Shown here: positions 31,601 through 41,894 of the stretch, in pieces
Layout: each line of letters starts with the position of its first letter
Numbering within the stretch: position 1 is the first letter of the stretch
Source: Odontesthes bonariensis
Lineage: Eukaryota > Chordata > Actinopteri > Atheriniformes > Atherinopsidae
NCBI RefSeq assembly: GCF_027942865.1
Contig: NC_134527.1
Coordinates: 4,938,976-5,002,975 of the forward strand
Direction: 5' to 3'
DNA length: 64,000 nt
Made by a program: the position numbers and the translations under genes
Notes under the pieces: generated by a model
The model's database searches: none
Seen by the model: only the letters and a program-made list of their open reading frames with translations
Told to the model about the DNA's origin: nothing

Positions 31601-33299
31601 AAAGTGATCTTGAAATTAGCTTAAAAACCTCTTCAAATGAAAAAAAAGCTTGTTTCATGTGAAATATGACTCAAAACAAGATGTTTTCAAGACTTTTTCA
31701 TTTAACAAGATATTCCAGATGTATTGTCTTCAAACAAGTCCCTATATCTGGCTGAAATATTACTTGTTTGGCAGTTGTGTCTTATATTAAGTGTAATGAG
31801 ATACTCAATGAGACAAATATACTTGGTAAGATTTAGATTTTTTCCAGTGAGAGCTGACAGACTGTTCTCAGCTTATGCAACCCTTACAGTAAAACTATTA
31901 TATTCTTCTTAGGAGCACATTTAGGAACATTTTCTCAGGATGAACTCGGGGGTCACTGGGTGTTTCTGCATTTTCAGCCTCACACAGACTCACCCAGGCG
32001 ACCCAGCTGGAGTCGATCACTCGTTTTGCGTCCAAGTGTCCGTAAAAATGTAAGCAGCAAATGACATCCGTCTGCTTTTCTTTTCATTTTTCCTCATCTT
32101 TTTCTGCGGACTGAAAACACTGGGGTTTCCTTCATGGATGATTCAGTGTCGCCTCATCAGAGGATGCTTCATGACAAAAATAGAAACATGTAGACTACAT
32201 GCAGTGAATCATAAGCATAAGAATCTGCCCTTTAACCATGATGCATTACTATCAATTACAAGCTTCCATCTTCCTTCTTATCACTCACATGCAATTTATC
32301 TTATCTTTTTGGAAGTTTCTTGGTTGATGGTGGTGGCCCCGGGGCATCTGGTGATGTTGACACTGTATGACTCAGTCTTTTTCAGTCCTCTCCACCCTCG
32401 GTGCCTACATTCGTGACAGGCTGAGAAACTTCCACGAATTCCCTTTTCGGCAGCGCTTCTCTTACATAACCTCAAAATCCTAATTCAGGCTTATATGAAG
32501 CCGTTCCTCAGCCCACATTAAGCAATCAGGCTCTGTGGGAAGCCTGCAGATGTCCAAGTTAATCTGATCTAAAATGGGATTCAAAAGCTATAAGGCTGGA
32601 AAAGAGGAAAATGTGGGCTCGAATATACACTGAGATGCAGGTGGAGAATAGACAGGTAGTCCAAACATTCAAGAGGAAAATCAAGCTAGATAGATAGATA
32701 TATACTTTATTGATCCCGAAGAAAATTCAAGCATCCAGTAGCAAGACATAATAAAGCAATAAAAATGTTTATACAATTATAAACACTTTAAAAACAATCT
32801 AAGAATTTAAAAAACAGTTTCAAAATATAAAGTGACCAGTGAAGTAAGACGAAAGTGAAATATAAAAGTGACCAGCTATGCAGTAGAGTCATTTTAAAAA
32901 CAGCAACACCTAGATTTAGGAGCTAAATGTTACAGTAAATATCATTTATCCCCAAAATAATCCACTATAACGCTAAAACACGGTGAGTTTGCTGATGAAT
33001 ATATGATTTGTACAGAAAATATTGGGCACCAGGGGGAGACAGTTCACAGAAATGGGTAAAGAAGAAATATAATTTCTGTTTCTTATTCTTTATTTTCCTA
33101 TCCTTCTGTGCAGAATGCTAGCCTGGAATTTACAAAAGACAAACAGCCATAATGAGTATTAATCGTGTAAAATCCTCGATGGATTATGAGACTAAGTTCC
33201 CTGGGCACAAGAAAATGCTTCTCAAGTCTTAACTAGTTCTTACCATAAGCCTTTGTCCTGTGTTACCTGAAAATAAATATCTTTTTTCTTCTCTAGTGA
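18584..33299 (+). CDS. pip5k1b: Phosphatidylinositol-4-phosphate 5-kinase type I beta
   Basis: It phosphorylates PI4P to PI(4,5)P2 at the plasma membrane. Twelve exons join in phase to 499 codons: 18584-18655, 20114-20244, 21097-21214, 21348-21500, 22420-22716, 25242-25426, 25858-25938, 27988-28036, 28122-28206, 28303-28440, 28532-28622 and 29372-29468. Stop TGA opens the last exon at 33297. A 72-bp exon at 31978-32049 may be inserted before the stop, giving 523 codons. Type I signatures include [10 protein letters not shown] near residue 30, the ATP-site Lys in IIKTV (about 139), DLKGS (204-208), catalytic [10 protein letters not shown] (from 265), IID (338-340) and the specificity loop [26 protein letters not shown], the [17 protein letters not shown] context and the end ...SELDVYL favour the beta isoform over alpha and gamma. 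Human PIP5K1B has about 540 residues. The downstream neighbour tjp2 supports the assignment. Confidence 0.93.
18656..20113. other. pip5k1b intron 1
   Basis: Mostly unique. It includes the perfect inverted repeat at 19722-19779 and several short open frames without motifs. Confidence 0.6.
19722..19779. repeat. Perfect 24-bp inverted repeat with 10-nt spacer
   Basis: Arms 19722-19745 and 19756-19779 are exact reverse complements. Each is built of AGCT units capped by 'agcaggac'. The spacer is 'gaaccgtcct'. Confidence 0.95.
20114..20244 (+). CDS. pip5k1b: pip5k1b exon 2
   Basis: It follows acceptor tctggtag. The nearer 'cacag' at 20120 would put a TGA in frame, so the upstream AG is used. It encodes [16 protein letters not shown] to VESVFLP and ends in split Ser codon AG. 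Donor gtacac. Confidence 0.92.
20617..21034 (+). mobile_element. CACTG MITE copy 4 (pip5k1b intron 2)
   Basis: Full length, TA on both sides. Ends 62 bp before exon 3. Confidence 0.92.
21097..21214 (+). CDS. pip5k1b: pip5k1b exon 3
   Basis: Completes Ser, then [14 protein letters not shown] to GIKPDDYL. Acceptor ttttccag, donor gtgaga, ends in phase 0. Confidence 0.93.
21348..21500 (+). CDS. pip5k1b: pip5k1b exon 4 (ATP-site lysine)
   Basis: 51 codons, [15 protein letters not shown] to KLLPGYYM. It holds DDEFIIKTV, whose Lys binds ATP in this family, and ends at donor gtgagt. 'ASSSWFYLT' carries a Trp where other family members usually have Leu. Confidence 0.93.
21673..22391 (+). repeat. 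'ttcagc'-word interspersed repeat, copy B
   Basis: Second copy of the repeat at 5672-6424. It ends 28 bp before exon 5. It is preceded by 'tattattattccgccc', the usual flank of this fish repeat. Confidence 0.8.
22420..22716 (+). CDS. pip5k1b: pip5k1b exon 5
   Basis: 99 codons from [15 protein letters not shown] to KTLQRDCR, with [15 protein letters not shown] in the middle. The next exon starts exactly at V-L-E-S, so the exon must end at CGG 22716. The intron then begins with gcacgt, a GC rather than a GT donor. Confidence 0.92.
22762..23713 (+). mobile_element. CACTG MITE copy 5, split by a nested element
   Basis: MITE halves 22762-22832 and 23365-23713 with TA target copies outside. It starts 45 bp after exon 5 and is interrupted by the TTAA element of the next entry. 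Confidence 0.9.
22833..23364. mobile_element. TTAA element nested in MITE copy 5 (second AGGGATA family)
   Basis: It sits in the MITE's own TTAA (22829-22832, repeated at 23365-23368). The inverted ends are about 60 bp long, starting AGGGATAATTCGGAG and including 'ggtcaatttacgggatgttg'. It differs internally from the AGGGATAGTTCGCC family at 7221 and elsewhere but shares target and terminal bases, so both were probably moved by related transposases. Confidence 0.9.
23789..24010 (-). repeat. Non-LTR retroelement 3' tail (reverse)
   Basis: Reverse complement of the tail at 17600-17830 ('tttatttatatagcgccaaa' and 'atgtcatctcaaggtactta'). Confidence 0.7.
24011..24984. other. No recognised feature (pip5k1b intron 5)
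   Basis: No repeat family recognised except a short (GT)n run at about 24663-24681. Confidence 0.45.
24985..25145 (-). repeat. Retroelement 3' tail (reverse)
   Basis: 'aatccaatccaattttattt', then 'aaagtgctgtacagaaaaat' and an A-rich run with 'gataaataaata'. Ends 96 bp before exon 6. Confidence 0.6.
25242..25426 (+). CDS. pip5k1b: pip5k1b exon 6 (catalytic loop)
   Basis: [17 protein letters not shown], the MDYSLL catalytic motif, then a variable linker up to VADDDT (codon split AC). Acceptor cccatcag, donor gtaagg. Confidence 0.95.
25500..25640 (+). repeat. Compound microsatellite (ATTT)n-(GTTT)n-(ATT)n
   Basis: Uninterrupted tetranucleotide runs at 25500-25576, then trinucleotides to about 25625. 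A LINE-like tail ('gggggaagaataaagtattt', about 25738) follows. It lies in intron 6. Confidence 0.9.
25858..25938 (+). CDS. pip5k1b: pip5k1b exon 7
   Basis: [29 protein letters not shown] is the metal-binding Asp motif of PIP kinases. Acceptor cttgtag, donor gtgagc. Confidence 0.93.
26125..26530 (-). mobile_element. L2-like LINE 3' end (reverse) with C-terminal codons
   Basis: On the minus strand 26520-26305 reads to [19 protein letters not shown] and ends FSCVYA-stop. This is the extreme C-terminus of an L2/CR1-clade ORF2. It is followed by the 3' UTR that is also seen at 12880, 50640 and 55600. 5'-truncated. Confidence 0.8.
26531..26873. other. No recognised feature (intron 7)
   Basis: AT-rich. 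A short extension of the LINE fragment may reach about 26640 ('ctgtgactgactggaagcca'). Confidence 0.35.
26882..27501 (+). mobile_element. hAT deletion derivative with BED-finger ORF, copy 2
   Basis: Inverted ends TAGGGCTGGGC ... GCCCAGCCCCA and an exact 8-bp target duplication GTCACGTT (26874-26881, 27502-27509), diagnostic of hAT. The frame from ATG 27084 codes for about 101 residues. It contains a BED-type zinc finger (CKHC ... YHLKAKH, C-x2-C and H-x4-H) and stops after AAHLK. The RNase-H-like catalytic core is missing. The tail is rich in 'gattaatc'. Confidence 0.9.
27510..27987. other. No recognised feature (intron 7)
   Basis: No motif or repeat recognised. Confidence 0.4.
27988..28036 (+). 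CDS. pip5k1b: pip5k1b exon 8
   Basis: Completes Arg, then [16 protein letters not shown]. Donor gtgtgt, phase 0. This is the start of the activation/specificity loop. Confidence 0.92.
28122..28206 (+). CDS. pip5k1b: pip5k1b exon 9 (specificity loop)
   Basis: [20 protein letters not shown] to VFKKMH, the conserved loop that sets the substrate preference of type I kinases. Donor gtgagc. Confidence 0.94.
28303..28440 (+). CDS. pip5k1b: pip5k1b exon 10
   Basis: [18 protein letters not shown] and a Lys/Glu-rich stretch to SMDNLDGN. It parallels the basic 'SPSKK' segment after the kinase core of mammalian isoforms. Acceptor cgtaaag, donor gtaaga. Confidence 0.88.
28532..28622 (+). CDS. pip5k1b: pip5k1b exon 11
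   Basis: [20 protein letters not shown] to DPEN. HPDLLP matches the conserved RPDLxP tail motif. The donor gtactt is weak, and a MITE begins 20 bp after it. Confidence 0.85.
28643..29055 (-). mobile_element. CACTG MITE copy 6 (intron 11)
   Basis: Reverse copy with damaged termini (left end reads taacag, right end ccagcg). No clear target duplication remains, so it is an older copy. Confidence 0.85.
29372..29468 (+). CDS. pip5k1b: pip5k1b exon 12 (C-terminal tail)
   Basis: Completes Ser, then [14 protein letters not shown] to [11 protein letters not shown] in phase 0. Donor gtacga. If this intron were retained the frame would end two codons later (VR-stop). Confidence 0.88.
29469..30023. other. 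No recognised feature (intron 12)
   Basis: AT-rich intron. Short open frames on both strands carry no motif. Confidence 0.4.
30024..30401. repeat. 189-bp tandem duplication
   Basis: Two nearly identical units start at 30024 and 30213 ('aaataagctattttaagg'). Differences are a few single bases (for example 'ggtttatc' against 'ggcttatc'), so the duplication is recent. Confidence 0.92.
30402..30991. other. No recognised feature (intron 12)
   Basis: No motif or repeat recognised. Confidence 0.4.
30992..31409 (+). mobile_element. CACTG MITE copy 7
   Basis: Full length, TG on both sides, with a poly-T run at about 31203-31220. Confidence 0.92.
31476..31849 (-). mobile_element. CACTG MITE copy 8
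   Basis: Opposite orientation to copy 7 and 66 bp from it. AG on both sides. It lacks the first 'tgcccctccaaaaataag' segment. It ends 128 bp before the cassette exon. Confidence 0.9.
31978..32049 (+). CDS. pip5k1b: pip5k1b candidate cassette exon 13
   Basis: 72 bp in phase 0 at both ends. Acceptor ttttcag, strong donor gtaagc. It codes for [20 protein letters not shown] plus VRKN. Included, it extends the C-terminus past ...LDVYL. Skipped, the next exon gives a stop directly after LDVYL, as in mammalian PIP5K1B. Its position resembles the alternative tail exons of PIP5K1C, but any sequence likeness is weak. Confidence 0.5.
32050..32687. other. No recognised feature (intron 13)
   Basis: Nothing recognised. 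The frame at 32138-32416 has no motif. Confidence 0.4.
32688..32900 (-). repeat. Retroelement 3' tail (reverse) with GATA run
   Basis: 'agatagatatatactttatt' then 'gatcccgaagaaaattcaag', a common reversed fish LINE end. Confidence 0.6.
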
Positions 33300-34530
33300 G
33301 AAGCCACCTGCACTCCTGAAGCACAACATGGAGACACGAGGACCTCGAAAACAACACAAGCATGTGACAACCTACAAGCAAGCATCACTCTGTGCCTCTT
33401 TTGCCTCCTCTTTTTAAGACAGGCAATGTGCAAAAATCAGGGGAAATCCCATTATTGTTATTAACAGATGGAGCTGCAGTTTGTATTTAAGCGTATTAAG
33501 ATCACCGAACGACCGTGCTGATGTAAAACACTATGCTTCTTCTACTTCTCACTATTGTTCACTTTGCTGCTAGAAAACATTTGAGTTTCAGGTTTTGTCC
33601 TTTTCCTGCTTCCTTTGACTCTTTTACTTTTGTGAATGTTCAAATTTCTTAGTGGCTGGATCCCTGAGGAAGTGAAATGTCTTATCGGACCAAGGAAATA
33701 GAATTATTTGCTGTTCTTTTCAAATCAGGTTATATAAAGCAATACTCAGAGATCATTCTGGTTTCAATTATATGTATGAAAATGCATATTGGGCTGCTGT
33801 GCATCCCTTTGTAATGTATTTGAATGAGTTGTACTGTATACATTTAGAACATAACATGTTGAAAAAAATCCCAATTTCTACAGCGAATAATGAAATATAA
33901 TTTCGACTGTGAAGTAATCACAGAAAATTAGGTTATTTTCTGATAATCATTTCCATTATTCTTATTTTTGCTTTCGAGATGTGATATCTTGACATGTTAG
34001 CATTTTATCATGCTACGCTAAGATGAACATATCAGACCTAGAGAACATCAGCTTGTTAGCGTAGTTATTTAAAGCATGTTAGCATTTAACTACTGCCTCA
34101 GTTTTATTTTGCAATAGGTGCTAATTATCAAATGCTTAAAAAACTTAAGCTAAGACAACTGGCTGTTAGCATGAGATGCTAGCAGCTAACGTTTGCTAAT
34201 GTAAATAGTTTAGCTCAAAGCACCACTGTGCCTGTAGTACAGCCACGCAGACTTAATGTATGGCTTTTCTTCTTGTTTAAACATGCATAAAAACATATAT
34301 TCAGAAAATGTTTATGTCAAAATCTGCATCTATTTTCACTTTATATTTCCCGGGACAATATATGAGCATGTGCTAAATCAGATCTGTGTGTGAAATTGTC
34401 CCGTATCCTGGGTAAAACAACAAAAAGCCATAAAACGTTGTGTTTGTTATGTCCACATGCTTTGTGATTTCATAGGCCCACATCTGTAAAATAGCTTGTA
34501 TCTTGGAAATAAATTAATATTTAATATCTT
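33297..34530 (+). other. pip5k1b: pip5k1b terminal exon: stop codon and 3' UTR
   Basis: Acceptor ttctctag at 33296. The first three bases TGA are in frame whether or not exon 13 is used. The 3' UTR is about 1.2 kb, with an AATAAA at 34508-34513 as the probable poly(A) signal. 'gttagcat' words recur at 34000-34170. Confidence 0.65.
34508..34513 (+). terminator. Likely pip5k1b poly(A) signal
   Basis: AATAAA, followed within 30-60 bp by a T-rich stretch (34537-34552). Confidence 0.5.
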
Positions 34531-34949
34531 TACATTGATTTTTCCTTTTTTTTCTGCAAACCATCCATTAAACCAAAAGAAGAAAAGCTCAAACGTGACC
34601 ATTCATCCCGTAGTTTAAAATAAATAAATAAATACATGTGTCAAGTCAGTTGTGCTGGGGAAAAAAGACTCTTCAAGAATATTAGGACATTTATGACCTC
34701 TAATAAAAGATTCTAGACTACTAAGGACTAAGAGTTCAGCCAATCTATTCTTCTATTGTGGGTCAAATTTCTTTCCAACAGCAACTTGTTACACAATGTT
34801 CAGAGCTTTTTTTTTTTGTTTACCACTCTAAGTTACTGGCCTTTTCAATAGAACAGGTTGAACCAGTCCCACTAGTTTCTTTTAAACCATAAACACACAT
34901 ATGCAACAGCATGAGGAGTAATAATACTATACGTGCATAGGTGGCATCA

Positions 34950-35560
34950 CTGCACAATGAATGTGTTTCTTTGTGTGTCTTTATCCAACCGAACAGGGAA
35001 ATTAGGTTGTAACAATAGCTTGTGAACAATTGCTTCATAAAGGTCGTAGAGGAAGATATAAACACTGGCCAGCAAAAACATTTTGATGGGGGGGTATCCC
35101 TGATGGAGAGGAGTTTTGACAGCATCCTCTTTCCTGCAACTGCATGCAGAATGTCAAGCTCCGCCCCCGGGATGTTGTTGGCCTCCTGAGTCATTTTATT
35201 CAGTCTTTTGGTGTCTGAGGCTTTTTGTTTCAGCACAACAGAGAGTAGAAAAATAGAAATCATAGACTCTCAAAACATCCTCGGCGTAGTGCCGAAGATG
35301 CCGACGAGCTGGAGCTTTCACAGGAAAGGGAGGCGACTCCGGCCCTTCCTGCACGGGGCCGCAAATTCCTGCTCCAGTTTCCCGTCTAAGTAAACACTCC
35401 AGCATTTGTTCTCCTGTATCTTTTCCTCCATCTCTTCCCCAGTGGACCAAGGAGGAGTCCCGAATATCCATAATTAGCTCTATTTGTTGATGTTGAGTTG
35501 CAAACTGTCCGTACTGTCCTCCACCCCATCTGAGAACTTCTGCATGTACCACGTTATCGC
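34950..35560 (-). pseudogene. Unidentified decayed coding-like stretch
   Basis: GC content rises sharply against its AT-rich flanks. On the minus strand one frame (35552-35196) is open for 118 codons. Another reads through EANNIPGAELDILHAVAGK and, after a one-base shift at a G7 run (35088-35094), continues MFLLASVYIFLYDLYEAIV to a stop near 34950. Pieces look protein-like but no family was recognised, and no single frame spans it. It could be an old retrocopy, a remnant of a transposon gene or chance. Confidence 0.3.
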
Positions 35561-35987
35561 GTCATAACTGAGCTATTTTATTTTGTGCTCCGACTCAGCA
35601 TATGTATTTCAAAAAGTTTATTTATTTATTTATCACTTGTGAACCTACTTTAAACAAATCAAAGACTCATATGAAAACATTGTGGTTTGCAGATGTTTTA
35701 CATGTGATGAAGAAACCGCATGTGAAAGTGACTTTGCATTGGTTGAATCACTATTCTCTCCACATTTATCACAGATAGCCTTATTTAATATCTAAATATC
35801 ACTTTGTTTTTCATCTTTTTTTTTAAAAATTATCATTTCTTGTTGGTATCACGCAACAGAATGATTTACAACCCTTTTCGGGACACTTGTGGTTCCCAAA
35901 ATAATTAAAAGATGTTTGAAAAATGTGAAATTCAGCTTTAATAAAGGTTGTGAAAGAAATATATGGAAGTTTTTCTGTGCCATCAGA
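35561..35987. other. No recognised feature
   Basis: AT-rich intergenic spacer. Confidence 0.4.
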
Positions 35988-36487
35988 GTTTGAATACGAA
36001 TTTCTAAAAAAATCTGTTTCTAAAAAAACATTCAGTGGAAAAAAAATTCAACATCTAAAAATTCAATGGAAAACTTAAAAAAATTCAGTGGAAAAAGAAC
36101 CAGACTAAAGCAATCGATCCCTGTCTCAATTCATCCAACGGCAGCCAATCAAGCTAATATCAGCTTTTACTCAATTTTACTAACACAAATGGCAAATAAA
36201 GCAAACTCACTCACCGAAGCAACATCACCCGCGTTGGTGGACATGGCTGATCTGTCCACTTGATTGGCTGCCGTTGGATGAATTGAGACGGGGATCGATT
36301 GCTTCTCCCTGTTTACCCGGATGTTGAGTCTGGTTCTTTTTCCACTGAATTTTTAGATGTTGTATTTTTTTTACACAGATTTTTGTTTTTAGAAATTGAT
36401 TTTTTATTTTTTACACTGTTGGTTTTTCAAATTCAAAGTCTGATTTTGATGCTTTACAAATTCAACATTAGAAATTCATATTCAAAC
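35988..36487. mobile_element. Fold-back element (500 bp)
   Basis: Ends 'gtttgaatacgaatttctaa' and 'ttagaaattcatattcaaac' are imperfect inverse copies. The inner arms, 36097-36165 and 36238-36350, match almost exactly except for about 20 extra bases in the right arm. No flanking duplication was identified. Probably a MITE of unknown superfamily. Confidence 0.75.
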
Positions 36488-36599
36488 AAATACCAACAAT
36501 CCATTTTCATGTTGACGGATAATTCAAAAATAAATCTTATATCATGTAGCTTTGAGGAAGATTAAAGATTTTTTTTTTTTTAAATACAGATTTGTACAT

Positions 36600-36752
36600 A
36601 GCAAATGTTTATTCACTATTTTTATTTAATTTATTTTATATTTATTTTATTTTATTCTATTCTATTTGCTTGTTTTTACTACTTTAATTGTTTTCATATC
36701 TTTACTGTATGCTGCTGCAACAAAACAATTTCACAAATTGGGATTAATAAAG

Positions 36753-36820
<68 letters not shown>

Positions 36821-36821
36821 A
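36600..36821 (+). repeat. LINE-like tail and (TATC)n microsatellite
   Basis: 'caaattgggattaataaagt' leads into about 16 TATC units (36755-36821). Such microsatellites commonly grow from retroelement tails. Confidence 0.85.
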
Positions 36822-37140
36822 GGCTTCACGGAGGGAAATAATACCCAAACAGTACAATACAGTCGCGCGCCCTCATTTACCTTTATTGCTCGTGTCGAAA
36901 TTTCTTCTTCTTTTTTATTTTTTTATTTCCCTATTGTAAGCCATTTGAGATAGAGGCTGCGTGACTCAGAAGAATGACACCACCAGCCACACCTACAGGC
37001 AGTGAGGAGTGAAACTGCAGTGCAGCTGCAGTACTGCACACACCTGCAGCACCTAAGCCACGCCCACATACCTGCGAGAAGCAGGAAATAACACTATATG
37101 GACTTTATCAAAGTATTCACCGAGAATTTGCCCAGCTAAA
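36822..37140. other. No recognised feature
   Basis: Purine/pyrimidine-mixed DNA just before a possible first exon. Confidence 0.35.
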
Positions 37141-37216
37141 GACCTCCACGTCCTCACTCTTCCTCTTCCCCAGCTCTGTGGCTCGGTTAAGTCCGCTGCG
37201 GTCTCAGGAGAACCGG
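37141..37216 (+). other. Candidate non-coding first exon (donor gtaagt)
   Basis: A GC-rich block, 'ctctgtggctcggttaagtc' to 'gagaaccgg', ends in a near-ideal donor. It is on the tjp2 strand, 9 kb before the first tjp2 coding exon, and could be an upstream tjp2 leader. Weak support without RNA data. Confidence 0.25.
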
Positions 37217-37973
37217 GTAAGTTGGCGGTTTCACCTGATAAAGGAGGCCTGGTATCGTCCGCCTGAAAGTAGTCCTGTTTTCACCGTGTTGCTCTGCGCG
37301 TACTGCCATATTAGGACAACATGTCCATACCAGTTATAACTGTTTAATTAAGTAAAGTGCCTTTCGAGATACTTATGTAGTAGTTTAGTTTTTATTTTAT
37401 ATATTTTTGGTCGGAAAAACAACAAATGTGACGCCTTTTTTCAGGCCTCAACGTTACTGTTGCTGTGGCCGCACGCCACAGACATGGAGGACATGCTTTT
37501 TCCTGTCTTATACAAGCAAACTAGCTTTTATAGTTTTAATCTCTTAGCAACCAGGTTTGTAAGCAGCTTTTAAGAGGCATACAGTGTTTTTAAGTGACCC
37601 AGCACCACCAGGCAGCCCAAATATGGGCAATTACTGAGCCTAAAGTGGCCAAAAGTGGCCCAGATTTGACCCAAATATGTCTGTTTTCTAGGCCTGACTT
37701 TTCCTCCATTTAATTTGATAATGTAATATTGACGTTGTACGTCATTGTTGTAAGATTTTTTATTGCAGCGGGAGTTTCGGGTTACTGGGTGTGCCTGTCA
37801 GGACGAAATGCAGGCTAAAACACCTTATTACTGAGTATTACAGGAGATATAAATGAGCATAAATGAAAAATAATTCAAAACTAAAATGTTTGTGTTAGAT
37901 TTTAGACTGAAGCCAGCAAAATAAATCCCTGCAGGTAAATATCAAAGAGTATCGGAGTGGGCTGTCACTCACA
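37217..37973. other. No recognised feature
   Basis: Nothing recognised. Confidence 0.35.
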
Positions 37974-38120
37974 TTCAATTCAATTCAGTTTTATTTATAT
38001 AGCGCCAAATACAACAAATGTCATCTCAAGGCACTTAAGTAGTATAGTCCAATTCAAGCCAATTGGAATTCAATTCATTGTAGTCATAATTATTTACAAA
38101 ATAATCATGTAGAGCATAAA
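37974..38120 (-). repeat. Non-LTR retroelement 3' tail (reverse)
   Basis: Same family as 17600-17830 and 23789-24010. Confidence 0.7.
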
Positions 38121-38939
38121 AAAAGAGCCCAGTGACCAGGCCAGCTTTTTAAATTGAAGCTCCAGTGTGTGAAAGAGTGACGTTTTGTCTCCAGATACAT
38201 TTTAGAATCAGAAATCATAATCAGAAACTGCTTTTTTAAATTTTTTAAAGTTAAATTAGGATTCATGCTAACACGAGTGGACCGGAGGGGCATGAGCAAC
38301 CAATCTCAGTTTGACCATGTTGTTGCCTGTGTTTCTTTTACAGAGTAAGTTAAAAAAAAAAGCAGTTTTTCAGCGCTCTTATGTATTTATCCATCTTTTA
38401 AAGATTGTAGTTTCATCATTGAGGAAATTCTCTTTTTGAAGTTTTCCATTGTGGTCAAGAAAAAGAATTTCAGGAGAACGCAGGATGTGCTTTTTAACCA
38501 CAACCGTTAGAGAAATGTAGTGACTTTCATGGTAGTCATCCTCAGTATTGCCCCACACAAGCGACTCCTTTCTCCTGGTGGAGGAACGCCTCTCTGCTTC
38601 TGCTCTGCTGAGTCAGAGGAAAACATGTCCAAGACATTCTGTTGCTGCTTACTTTTTCTCTGGTTTAGCTCAGTCCTATTTATATAACTGATAACTGAAG
38701 GCTCTGCCTCCCATTCCACTTGCAGTCTGTCAGTCTTTAAGATGTGATGATTGTCCATCTTGTAAATCTAGGCTTAATTACTTTGTTGTATGTAGATGGT
38801 GGTTTTGTCTGATGATGCTGTGATATAAAATCTGAGCAGCACTAACGGGCTGCTTTATGGTCACAGTTTGGGACTCTTTGGGAACTCTTTGTCACAGACA
38901 GAAAGAGGGACGCAAACACATTTAAAGGACTTGACATCA
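38121..38939. other. No recognised feature
   Basis: Intergenic. Short frames only. Confidence 0.4.
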
Positions 38940-39890
38940 ACCAACAGTATTTAGTGAGTAAGAGTAAAAAAGTGCTCGGTGAAAAAACTACTCAAGTACT
39001 GAGTAACTGTTGAGTAACGTCTGATTTATTTGTTAACACAAGCATTCAATCAGACAGACAAAAATACTAAATAATCATCTTTAGGCAAATTAGAGTTCAT
39101 CCAATTGATAAAATAAATTAAAATGAATTAATTAATTACAAAATAGCTTAAATTAAAGTAATCCAGGTAAATACAAGTAGTTCAATAAAGAATAAAAGAG
39201 ACTTAGGAAATGTTTAAAACATATGTAACCCATATGTAACCTAAAAAACAAACATTCACCTATCCATGGGGGAAAAAAACGAGTTTAGGAAACTTAGCGC
39301 TACATGTTTCCTCAAGTTAGATGTTGAGTTTCTGCTGAAATGTGCGTTTGTTTTGGTTGACACAGAAGACACATAATGTAGCTGCTGTTTCTCACTCTTT
39401 GTAAGGTAAACATGCTTTCAGTATGAGGCCTCGTCTGCGTCTTCATTTCCCACCGTTGGTTCTGACATTTTTCATCTGTTTCTTTGTTTGTTTGCTACGA
39501 CTGCTAATGCTAAAGCTAACCCGTCCCGCCGCTGAGATCGAGTACGGTCACGTGACCAGACTGCACGGCTGCGTCTGATTGGTGGAACACAGTCAGGTGG
39601 TAGAGCCTTTGGCGGAAGTCTCTCTCTCTGTCAGAATAAAACATTAAAATGAGGCGTACGCGGGGGGATAAAAATAATGAGGCGTAGAATACCAAAGAGG
39701 TAAGAAGAAAAGTAACCAGCTCATTGTAGCCTAATGTAGCGGAGTAAGAGGACAGTTTCTGCTGCACACATCTACTCAAGGAAAAGTAAAAAGTATAGAG
39801 ATTTAAAACTACTCCTGGAAGTATAATTTTTTCAAAAACTTACTCTTAGTAAATGTAACTCGTTACTACCCACCTCAGCTCTTTAGCATG
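38940..39890. mobile_element. Possible decayed DNA element ('gtaactcgttactaccca' family)
   Basis: Left part has 'ctactcaagtactgagtaac'. Right part has 'agtaaatgtaactcgttact' ending 'cccacctc'. These words are typical of a common fish non-autonomous element. Boundaries and target duplication are unclear. Confidence 0.4.
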
Positions 39891-40139
39891 ATTTAGCAAC
39901 ATTCTGATGGAAATATTTGGCACCACTGCTGAGTTTAATGACGTTTTTCCATCACCTGGTACGGCGCAGACTAAATATATATACTATGTAAATAAGTAAC
40001 TGAAGATTAATAAATGAGATAATTAAATATAAATAGTGCATAGCCAGTGCAAAACAGAAGTTGTGCAAATGGCAGTGGAGTGCAAGATGGTGCTATTGGG
40101 TGGTTGGAGTAGGGTGGAGGGATGGGGTAGAGTTCTAGA
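39891..40139. other. No recognised feature
   Basis: Short intergenic spacer. Confidence 0.3.
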
Positions 40140-41894
<1,755 letters not shown>

